A stretch of 64,000 nucleotides of DNA, from the NCBI GenBank assembly GCA_036346375.1, contig CM070500.1, positions 83,618,437 through 83,682,436 of the forward strand, written 5' to 3'. Under the pieces are notes generated by a model. It was not told where the DNA came from. It worked only from the letters and a program-made list of their open reading frames with translations, and searched no databases. This stretch comes from Guadua angustifolia (lineage: Eukaryota; Streptophyta; Magnoliopsida; Poales; Poaceae). Below, in pieces: positions 24,516 to 33,981 of the stretch (the stretch's first letter is position 1; the number at the start of each line of letters is the position of its first letter). A program made the translations under genes and the position numbers.

Positions 24516-24648
24516 TTACTTAATACTGTTGTTTACTTTATGATATGCCTGTGTTATCATAACTGTATGACTGTGTGTGCTAGCTGTTCCTGGACTAGCA
24601 CGGTTGAAACACAGAGGGATCGGATTTGGTAAATCCGGGGTCCCGACA

Positions 24649-25200
24649 TTAAAGTTCCTTCTAACACTCTTAGATGCAAAGTCATCAATAGTAGTATCAA
24701 TATCAATTTCATCCAAATTATCCTTCTCAATGTATAAAATTGCCAAACCATTTAACCTTTCTTGTGACATTGATGACCTCAAGTAATTTTTTTAATAATT
24801 TCAGCTTTGCAAAACTTCTTTCAGCGGAGGCTACAGTCATAGATATGGTGAATAAGATTCGATAAGCAATTGAAACATTTGGATAGCAATCTAAATCCTT
24901 AACAAACTCAAAAATCTCTATGGCGGACTGTGAGTGAGCAGATAAAGTCATTTGTAGCACTTTTAGTTCAGAAAAAAATCATCTAACTCAATATCACATG
25001 AAATATTATGGGAAAATGTTTTTGCTAATTTAGTGCAACAATTTCTTAGTTCAATATTATCCAATGATTTTAAATTTTTTGAGCTAAGTAAAAAACCAAA
25101 TATACTCTTAAATGTAGTAAGATCCTCGAACCTGTTCTTCAATAAAGAAATTGCTACATCCACCATAATAAGAAAGTAATTTACCTCAAAAGACTTCTCA
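24649..25200 (-). pseudogene. hAT transposase C-terminal remnant
   Basis: Read on the minus strand with frame changes, the fragments show LLKNRFEDLTTFKSIFGFLL, then VSIAYRILFTISMTVASAERSF, then MSQERLNGLAILYIEKD and IDTTIDDFASKSVRRNF. This is the C-terminal dimerisation region typical of hAT transposases (the ASAERSFSKLKLLK block). The N-terminus and the catalytic part are missing, and the solo LTR cuts the tail at 24648/24649. It is not functional. Confidence 0.8.
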
Positions 25201-25733
25201 GCTGATAAACCTCTTCATTATAATCATTTTCATCAAACTGCTTTTTTCGGGTAGCTTGGCATTTTTATCAAGAATGATGCTTCTACATTCATGTTAGATG
25301 CAATTTCTCTAGCAATATCCAAACTAGATGCAAAATTCGTGCCAAAACTAATACACCCTATAATATGGAATGGAGGGAGTATTAACTAATTAATTTGACC
25401 AGATAATAATAGGCTTCTTAGCCTGCTAATACCTACAAACTATATGGACCGGGGCCCTCCTAAATTGGGGGCCCCTGACGGTCGCATCGACTGCCCTCCC
25501 CTTTGGACCGGCCCTATCCATCGCATAGAGATAGATCACTGGAGAACTTTGGCCATGGAGGGGCAGGTGGAGGAGGGGGGTCAATGGACCATGGCGCGGT
25601 GCTTGCCGGCCAGGGAGAGAGCCTTCTGGTGGGCCACGGTTTGCGTGTACACCCGCAAGGGCGCGTTGGCGGCGCCTCGGAAAGCCAGGGGCATCTCATC
25701 CTCCGGCCTCCGCTTCGGTGCGTGCGCCACCAT

Positions 25734-26280
25734 CTGTACTGGAAGCCTCTAGAAGCTTCTGGAGGCTCCCCCCTAAGCGGACCTGTTTGGTAGAGCTCTA
25801 AATCCCAGCTTCATCTGAGATCCGAAATTTGTAGGCTAAGATAAAGTGAATTAAGTTTATATTTTTGGTCTAAAATGTAATCAAGATGATTGAACTGGAG
25901 CTCTATCAAATACACCCTTCTATGTGCTTTTGGATTTTACTTTTTAGAGAATTAGTTTCTCTACAACCACAATCTAGAATCAACTTTTAGAGAATCCAAA
26001 GATAAAATAAACAGGCCCTAAATTGATGACTGAACCTTAACCTTATCGACCAAATTTTTTTAATAATAAAATAATCCGTCAACTAATTTAATCTGCGGCA
26101 AAACATATCTGCATCGAAGTGGACATGGCTTGGTTGTACAGTACGCTACGTGGACCAAGCAGAAAATTTTGGCCCAAATAAAACTTCTAAAAGCCTATAA
26201 ACCACTTACCCCAGAGAATCCCAGCCCAACACGTCTGTACGGATATAAATACCCGTACCGTATTCTACACCACAGTGTTA
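25734..26280 (+). promoter_or_regulatory. Duplicated promoter region of the TKI1-like gene (block A, orphan)
   Basis: This matches 39071-39797, the region between the minus-strand gene and the TKI1-like gene. It keeps the GGATATAAATACCCGTACCG stretch (compare GGTATAAATACCCG at 39759), then similarity stops at CACAGTGTT, before the first exon. It is therefore a promoter copy with no gene attached. Whether it is transcribed cannot be told. Confidence 0.7.
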
Positions 26281-26634
26281 AAAAAAAAAGAGAGAATGCA
26301 ATATTTGCCACTCCAAACATTGGCTCTTCAATTTTTGCCACTCTAAACATCATAATACAATATTTGCCACTTTCACATTTGCCATTTTGCCTAACTAATC
26401 TCATTTTCTCCTTTTCTAAATTAATTTTGGCACTGGAAATAACTGTTCTACCCTCGCTTCCCTAATTTAGATGTATTTTTTATAATCGAGCCAACGAGCC
26501 GAGCCGAGCCAGAGCAAAATAAAATTTGTATCGAAATTGACTGATTTCAATATTTAACCAATGAACGAGTGTAATTGGAGCAATTTTAAACCGAGCTAAC
26601 GAGCCCCACCACCGAGCTTTTTTTCCAACCCTAC
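26281..26634. other. Spacer at the junction between blocks A and B
   Basis: AT-rich sequence with repeated TTTGCCACT words (26308, 26335, 26363) and GAGCC-rich words near 26487-26510. No gene was seen. It has no counterpart in block B. Confidence 0.5.
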
Positions 26635-27669
26635 TAGGGATGAAAACGGATCGGATGTTTTCTGAACGATCTAGATATTTTTGGATATGGAATTTGTCGG
26701 ATCGGATATTTGTCGGGTAGTATTGGATACAGATACGTTTTTTTTGGTCAGATACGGATACGGATTCGGTAGCTCATTATCCGTCGGATACGGATTCGGA
26801 TAATCCGGATAATGGTGGGTCGGATATCTGGACATACATATGGGCTGGGCAAAGACTACTCTTTTGGCCTAAAAATGTTTCTTAATTTCAGAATTATTTT
26901 CTAATTTAATTAATCTCTAAAGCAAGTTTCAATTATTAAAATTAGCAAACCAACTCCAAAAATTACGAATTTTTTTTGACAAAGTTCCAGTAACAATCTA
27001 ACATTGAAAAAAAATTATTTTTAAGATTTTACCAGATTTTAATTTTTCTCAAAAATTCAAAAATCCTATTCTTAATAGGAAATTATATTAAATAAGTAGC
27101 TAAAAATGCATAAAAACTCCTAAATACATAATTTATTATTTTAAACACAATTCAACTATGAATATAAATATTGAGTCATTACATGTAAGTGTTATATACT
27201 ACTTTTCCTAAAGACATGATATCTAAGTATTATCAAACTTTTAGTATGTTATGTGTTTGCTTCTATTTGTATCTCTGAGCAAGGATTACCTTTATTTTGT
27301 GTTTTAATCTATGTGTATGATGAACCAATCGTATGTGTGTGATAAACTAAATCTTATATAATTTTGTTTGCGACATGGTATCTAACTGTTATCTAAGTGA
27401 ATGAAAATGCCTACATTTGTTCAATTTTCAATAATATTTTGATTAAATCAATTAGTTATGTGTTTCAGTTGATTTTTTATATATAATTTAAGGAGCTACC
27501 ATGTTCCGATAAATATTCGAAACCGTATTCGATTCGATTCGTATTCGATATTATCCGTATTCGTATTCATATCCGGACTATGTGTACCCGTATCTGAATC
27601 TGAGAAAAAAATATGAAACAAATATAGTAGAACTATTATCCATCAGTATTCGATCCGTTTCCACCCCTA
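26635..27669. mobile_element. hAT-type element at the A/B junction
   Basis: The ends are inverted repeats: TAGGGATGAAAACGGATCGG at 26635 and, inward from 27669, TAGGGGTGGAAACGGATCG. The interior is AT-rich with many GGATACGGATTCGG-type words and no ORF. It belongs with the element at 58052-58809. Its two flanks (AACCCTAC and GCCAGAGC) do not form a target duplication, and its right end abuts the first base of block B. Confidence 0.7.
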
Positions 27670-27781
27670 GCCAGAGCGGCTGTTTTCTCTTTCTCACAGT
27701 ACGTTCGGTAGCTACATGTCGTGCACGGTGCAACGCTGGTTAAGACCAGAGTTTAGATCCGGAAGCCACTGGCTGGTTACA

Positions 27782-30700
27782 TGTCGGGACCCGAATTCAC
27801 AATCCGGAAACCTCGTGTTTCAAAGCACTAGTCCCAGGATCAGTCGCTAGTGCCCACAGTTAACAAAGATGAATATCACAAACATACACAGCGGAATAAT
27901 AAATAAAGTATTCATCTATTAATATAACAAGGTTGAACAACCTTAAGGTCAACTTACAATTGTGAAGCCTAGATGGCTTCAACTCGAGTAAAACGAATGC
28001 TAATGAACGAAGAACGTCGGTGAATCCCATCAAAATACCACGGGCATTTGACAAGGTTCAACTCCTAGATATTCGCCTTCTTGCGAACTTCTCCTTCTTC
28101 AAGACAAAGACTTCTCCTCAACTGGTGATGTTTTGTTATAGCAAGGGTGAGTACACAACCGTACTCAACAAGTCATGCATGTAATGCGTTCTATTACTAC
28201 ATGCATGGCTTATTCCAAAGGAATGGTGAATGGTTCTTTTGCAATAAAGCAAAGATTTCCAAATGATATCATAAATAGATTGAAAAGCAAGAGAACAAGT
28301 AATATCCATAATAAATTTTGTAATCATCTCAAGTAAAGCATTTCTCATCATTAACCAATTTCCATATCACAATGTCCACATTCCCAACCTCATTTCATTT
28401 TCAAAACTCTACCCTTGATTTGTAATCCCGAGCAATGTCCAATACCGCGGACACGGCTATTCGAATAGTTTTTACACTCGCAGAGGTTGTACACTTTACC
28501 CACAAGATACAATCAACTCACCACGTCACCGTGAATCGCCATACAACAAGATGCGAATGAGCGATCATAACAAAGCCTTTCAGAAACTTCTAGCTCAACC
28601 TAGGAACCTCTCCGTGTTGCCTTCACTATCACTTCCCTCACACTGAGCCGAAGTATAGGACCGACGAACACCGTTGGATGGGTACCAAGCCGCAAAGATG
28701 TACGCTCCCCATCTGATACCCTCGGGTGACTGCCACCCCGAGGTATCAAAGGTGAGATATCAGAATCCTACTAAACTAGGTCCGTCCCATAACAGACATG
28801 TGGTTGTACGAGTGACTCAGTTCAAAGGCTTGCAAGGTGAAGTCCTTAGGGTGACCAAGGCAAGACTACCCCAAACAATTCACCAACAATATCATCACAT
28901 AATTCACCAACAGTACCATCTCATAATTCACCAACAACACCGCCAAATACCAAAGTGACATATCCAATGCCACTCTTGCCACTTGCCTCGGTCTAAAACA
29001 TTTTACCACCCCAGTTGATTATTGCGCAACACAATGCCAACAACAACTCAACATCCATGTAGAACCACTCTGGTTCCACATATCAACATCATCGTGTGGC
29101 AACACGTCACACCATTTCACAAACTCATTTCATAATTCATTAATCAATATTAACCTTTCATTTTCAAAAGACATGAGTTGCGTGGCATGGCTAAGCAATT
29201 ATACACGGTCTAACCAACCCACGTTGGCCAGTAATAACAACCAACTAATAATCAACCATCTTAAGGTGACAAATGAATTATGGCATACAAATAATCATGG
29301 CAAGGCGATATTTAGCAATTGGGTTGAATAACTAATTCCCAAATTAATTTAATTTATTTTAATCTTGAACTAGCATGCAATAATTTGAATCAAAGTAAAT
29401 TTGTAAAACTAGGAGCAATATGATCAAAGCACAACTTGCCTGGCACTTGCTATAAACTGCTCTTTACTCTTTTTAATTGATCTTTGGCTTCCTCAACCTT
29501 TGGCTCTTCAATCGAATGCTTCGACTTCCTCGTCCTTCAGCTACTTCGGATAACTTCTGGACGACGCGTCTAACGACAAAGAAGTACAAATACAACAAAA
29601 CTCAAAAGGCAATTCAAATAAACTCCAAATTAAGATTAGATTGGTACTGAACGAAAGGGATTGAATTTGATCGAAGATCGAATGAAAGAGAACAGGCTTT
29701 CAGAAGATTTATCGAGAAGGTTACGACTGATAATTAGAGAGGAACGAAGTATATTCCAGGGAATATCCTTCGAGGTTAATTAACTCGATTGGGCAGATAT
29801 GGACATATGGGCAATGGTGTATCGACCAAGTCCACGAACAGGTTTCTAGAAGATTAAGGTTCACGGAGAGAAGGCATCGACACAAGGGTCTAAATGCGAT
29901 CGGACTAGGATTTGGTCTGGGGTTCAGTCATACTATGAAGAAGAGATTTGACGATGATGAAGCGGCGACGAACAGATAGGAACGTTAGAAAGGATAATGA
30001 CATCGCGCTACGCTCATGCTTGAATGCGCGCATGCGATGATAGCGAAAAGAGCAAAGCGTTAACGGCGGGATGTTAACGACGAAGCGTTAACAACGGAAC
30101 GTTAACGATGGAACGTTAACGGCGAAACGTTAACGATGGAATGTTAACGATGGAACGTTAACGGTGAAACGTTAACGGTGAAACGTTAACGGCGGAATGT
30201 TAACGATGGGCGTTAGCGATGGGCGTTAACGGCAAACGTTAACGATGAAGGTGAAGCGATGACGAACGCATATGAGATTACAAGGTGGCAACCATCGATT
30301 GAAAAATAGGGCAGCGAGGTCATGACACGGTCACAACGAACCAAAATGGTTGGCGGCACAAGACGACGCGCGGCGGCGGCAAAAGGCGGCGGCCGACGAA
30401 TAAAAAGAATTTCGGTAGATGCAACAGCAAAGGGGAAGTGTCCATCGCGTAGAACGCGACGAGACGAACTCAACGATATTGCCGGATTTGGCGATGACAA
30501 GGTGGTTTACACGCAAAACGGAGCAACAATTAATTAGCTGAAATACAAATAAATTCTAAAAATTACAAAAATAATACTGGCAGGAAGGTATTGAATTTAG
30601 ATGAATTTAGGAATTTGAATCACTCGATTCCGAGTTCGGATGGAGGAGAACGGATCAAACGAAGTTTGACTAGAAAGAAAATCCCGAAATTCAGAAATTG

Positions 30701-32694
30701 CACTGTAGCATCGCTACAGTGCTTCGTTCTTCTGTTTCCTGGCTGTTTTTTCAGAGCTCCATTAGAGGTTTCTTGCACACACAATACCGGAGCTAGAGGG
30801 CATGGCAGCGCAAGGGAAGTGACAATATAGAACGAGGACGACGACGCGGTGCCGGAGCATGTGACGGAACGGCGAACGGAGGACGGAAGCGGCACCGGCG
30901 GCGCTCGGGGCGGCAACGGTGTGGCTGCGCGGTGCTCTGGCGAGGGGGCAGCAGCCGGGACAAGGCGGCATGCGCATGGAGTGCGCCCGGGGCTGGGGAA
31001 CGCAGGGAGGACGCGGCTTGGCCGGAGGAGCACAGGAGAGGCGGCGCCACGACGGCTTGGCGGCGGCTCGGGAAACTCACGGCGGCGGCGCGGCTCGGCG
31101 GCGGGGAAGGGCGGCCAAGGGGTGGGGTGGGGGCGGCAAGGTGAGGGATGCTCGTGGACACGACGGCCGACCACGGGAGGCCTAGGGCAGCGGCGCCATG
31201 GACGAACGGGTGACCAAAACAGCCCGAATGGCATGGCGGCCAAAAACACGATAGAACGCGGAATTTCTCAAAACTAGCGAGAGCACGGCGTAGAGAAGGA
31301 TCATACTAGGCTACATCTAAAAGGAATTTGATTGGGACTTACCGGTTTGGGAGAAATCGACGACGAACGGAGCGACGACCGACGACGAACAAACTTGAAA
31401 TTCGGGGTCAAACTGCAACGAAAATCAAATCCGACCGGATGGTTGTGATCACGGAAGCAAAAGGCACAAAGTGACGCGGTCGGATTACCCGAAAACTCAC
31501 CGGAGCAAAGACGGCTCGCCGGTGTCTTTGGAGGACGTCGGCGTCGGGTTTTCTCGAGTTTTGGAAGAGGAAACAATGTTGCATCAACTGGGCAAGGTGA
31601 GCACGGGATAGAGGGCATCAAGACGCTCATTTTGAGTACTCGCACGCGTCGGGAAGTGGAGAGAAGCCCGAGATATGGGCCGAGCAATGAATTGCCTTTA
31701 ACGCGTAATTACCGCTGCTACGCGCGAATTCAGGACGGGCAACGACTTGGAACTTGTTTCCCATCATGACGCGGTCGCAATGCTTCAGATTTCACGCGAT
31801 TTGGTGCAGTATGCTAAGAGATATGGGGTTTTGAAAATTGAGCCAGCATGGGGACTCTACGCGTGAACAGTGCCAGCTGCTGGAGGTTGAAGACGAACAG
31901 TGGAAGGCCACGTGTCGCTTTGTCATTGGTCGGAAGAATGGAGGACAAAGCGCGAGGAATAAAATAGCAAAATGATCTAAAAATCATAGAAAAATTCATA
32001 AAAATACTAGAGATTATTTGAAACCCAATAAAATTGGTTTCACTGAATTTAGATGAGTTTTGGAATTTAGACAATTCCGGGACGAATATACTGGATTTAA
32101 CGAAAGACCGCGAGAGATAAAATAACAAAGGGATTCTATAAATCTTGGAAAAATTCCCAAAATCATTTTAGAATATTTGGAACCTAATTATATGAATTTT
32201 GAGATTTTTTGAGTATTTTGGAACTCGGGTGAAATTTCGAATAAGGACCGGAGTTGGAAATTCTGACTTTGCGGACGGAAAAAGATTGAACTCCAATTTC
32301 GAAAGGATATGGAGGCCAGGTTAAATAGAACACCGAGGGAAATCCAAATTTTGAATTTAAATGGAATTTCAAAGGAAAGGTTTGAATTGGAATTTGGATA
32401 TAGAATTGCCCTGAACAATTAATAATTCAAATTAAAAATCCAATTAACATCCAAATGTTTAAATTAATAATTTTAATTAATTTTAGCAAATCTCAAATTT
32501 GAGAAATTCCTGAGATACAAAGAACACTGTAAAAACTAAATTTTAAATTACTTGATGCACATAGAAGGCACATTAAATTGTTTTAGATTTAGAAAATTCT
32601 AAATTAAGCTTCTTTAATCAAATAAGATTGATGTAAAATTTTTGGAAAGCTAATTTAATAAAAAAATTTGAAACCCAAATTTTGGGATGTTACA
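27782..32694 (-). mobile_element. Solo LTR in block B (4.9 kb, minus orientation)
   Basis: On the + strand it starts TGTCGGGACCCGAATTC and ends TTTTGGGATGTTACA. The target duplication TTACA is at 27777-27781 and 32695-32699. The uninterrupted site GGCTGGTTACATGATTTC is present in block A near 10893. There are no gag-pol ORFs and no internal domain. Open frames near 30.6-31.3 kb lie in GC-rich sequence and look spurious. It is related to the element at 18004-24648 but lies in the opposite orientation. A fragment of the family also occurs at 62124-62817. Confidence 0.85.
30062..30245 (+). repeat. 14-bp minisatellite built on GTTAAC
   Basis: About a dozen tandem copies of a 14-base unit of the type ACGTTAACGATGGA or ACGTTAACGGCGAA. 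Each contains the palindrome GTTAAC, usually inside ACGTTAACG. Variation is concentrated in the spacer after the palindrome. It lies within the solo LTR. Confidence 0.85.
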
Positions 32695-32699
32695 TTACA

Positions 32700-33410
32700 T
32701 GATTTCTTGTCTGCTGGAGGAGCATAAAATTCACGGCCTTCGTATTAACGATCGCACAAGGTTGAAGGAAATGTGAAAAGAAGAAGAAGAAGAAGAGATC
32801 AAATGACCAATCATTGCCACGCGAGGTATAGTAGTTCGTTTTGGGATTTTCTAAGTGAGCTGCTCACTCTAGTTGCCAAGGTTAATGTTCGGAAGAATAT
32901 CCTGGAACTTGTAGCATCTAGATGCCTGCTTAACAAAAAGGATAGAAGAATTTCTGGAACAAATGAAATAGAAAACATTTTTTCTGAGAACATTCGAACA
33001 CCAGAAACGGAACCGCAGAAAAAACTGAAACAATGCACTCTTGCTCTATGCACTAATGCAGCAGCTTTTACAGATTTATATTTAGAGCATAAGCAGTAAA
33101 ATCATTAACAACTAACTATGCACCACCGCCACCCCATCGATCATCGTTAACCATAGCATATGGTTTTGCATTTGCTAAGCAAAAAAGAAAAAAAAAAACT
33201 GATAATGAAGCCACAGTTATGCTGAAACAGTCTGCCGTTTCCAAACATGGAATCAACGATAGGGGCGGCAGGTAAATCGCAACTGCCTCCACGACGGGAG
33301 GAGTTTTCCCAGCCTACGGCCATCGTGCCCCACCAACCCGAACCAACACCGCCGACGCCACCGCCACCACCACCACCATTGAGGGCGACCGCGAGCTCCC
33401 ACGGATACAA
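32700..33410 (+). promoter_or_regulatory. PPR-B upstream region and leader
   Basis: It matches the block A upstream sequence but without the two MITEs. An (AGA)n run is at 32776-32794. B has about 160 bases (33161-33321) that are absent from A just before the coding region. They include an ATG at 33247 in a different frame from the PPR start. A short uORF (ATG 33118) is common to both copies. Confidence 0.6.
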
Positions 33411-33981
33411 ATGCCGAGGGGGTGCTGCCACTGGCTGTTCTTTCCTCTCCTTCCTCCCCAAGCGCAAGCGGCACGCAGCTCCCACCACCGGTCGTGCCGC
33501 ATGCGTTGCCTCTCCTCCCGGCCGGGCATGTCGCGCCGGGCGAGCGCCGGCCGCCACCCATACCCGGAGCTGGAGCAGATCATTAGAGACCGCGCCCGCT
33601 CGGGAAACCTCCGCCCCGAGGACGCACTCAACCTGTTCGACGAATTGCTCCCGCGAGCCAGGCCAGCCTCGGTTCACGCCTTCAACTATCTCCTCACTGC
33701 CGTGTGCCGCGCCCCGGCCTCCTCCTCCGTGCGAGATGGCCCTGCGCTCGCCGTCTCCCTCTTCAACCGCATGGTCCGAGCCGGCAACAAGAAGGTGGCT
33801 CCCAACATATGTACCTACCGCATCCTCATCGGCTGTTGCTGCGGCGTGGGCCGCTTGGACCTCGGTTTCACCGTCTTCGGCCATATCATTAAGACAGGAT
33901 GCGGGGTGGACGCCATCGCCTTCAATAATCTGCTCAAGGGTCTCTGTGCCAAGAAGAGGGTGGGCGAGGCCATGGACATAG
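33247..33981 (+). other. Long upstream ORF overlapping the PPR-B start, out of frame
   Basis: An ATG at 33247 opens a 244-codon frame that runs through the PPR-B start codon and 570 bases into its coding region in another frame. The product is Pro/Ser/Arg-rich and has no family resemblance, so it is probably not a real protein. If the transcript starts upstream of 33247, this uORF could reduce PPR-B translation. Copy A lacks the segment with this ATG. Confidence 0.35.

Larger units (their letters stand above)
18004..24648 (+). mobile_element. Solo-LTR-like element inside the hAT transposon (carries a nested repeat)
   Basis: It begins TGTAACATTCTG and ends GGGGTCCCGACA, with TG...CA termini and the 5-bp target duplication TTAAA (17999-18003 and 24649-24653). 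The duplication interrupts the hAT transposase remnant. There are no gag-pol ORFs, no internal domain and no second LTR, so a solo LTR is the simplest reading: about 3.3 kb once the nested repeat is removed. Parts such as the stretch near 22840-22910 match the reverse complement of the element at 27782-32694. The family resembles long-LTR Gypsy elements of grasses, but that class is inferred. Confidence 0.75.
17697..25516. mobile_element. hAT transposon (outer layer of a three-level nest)
   Basis: The left end is CAGGACCGTTCCAAAG at 17697. The right end, read inward, is TAGGGCCGGTCCAAAG ending at 25516. The 8-bp target duplication TCCATCGC lies at 17689-17696 and 25517-25524, and block B has one copy of it at the matching place. 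TIR type and duplication length fit the hAT superfamily. Without the nested insertion the element is about 1.2 kb and keeps only the C-terminal part of a transposase, so it is a deletion derivative. Confidence 0.9.
16333..25733 (-). pseudogene. Degraded minus-strand gene of the plant YxWI-motif family, copy A, split by a hAT element
   Basis: Exon 1 is at 25590-25733 (48 codons, starting MVAHAPKRRPEDEMPLAF; donor GT follows GCCATG). Exon 2 is at 17319-17399 (ESVYRWISSQHEKASEV and on). The final exon is at about 16333-16720, ending with a QDFMHCNSYEPSMDMNHD-type tail. This pattern (YTQ... then YxWI, ending in an SMDM-rich tail) resembles a plant-specific nuclear family often mislabelled holocarboxylase synthetase. 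Its function is not established. Exons 1 and 2 are now 8 kb apart because of the hAT insertion. The final exon has lost two bases after the NE codons relative to copy B, and both copies show a further frame break before MGQTDQ. It is probably non-functional. Confidence 0.6.
10806..26280 (+). repeat. Tandem duplication, block A
   Basis: From GCCAGGGCGGCTGTTTTC at 10806 this sequence matches block B (from 27670) in order: PPR promoter, PPR gene, 3' exon, minus-strand gene, and the promoter region of the TKI1-like gene. Similarity ends at 26280, after the words TTCTACACCACAGTGTT, whose block B counterpart ends at 39797. Block A contains a 7.8 kb hAT insertion (17697-25516) absent from B, and two small MITEs ahead of the PPR gene, also absent from B. 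Confidence 0.9.

Noticed and set aside
27860..29000. Possible tRNA or small RNA genes in the solo LTR
   Set aside because: I looked for cloverleaf-type arms and box A/B words and found none convincing.
30620..31277. Long overlapping open frames on both strands at 30.6-31.3 kb
   Set aside because: They lie in a GC-rich part of a solo LTR, are Arg/Gly/Pro/Ala-rich on every frame and match no family. Base composition explains them.
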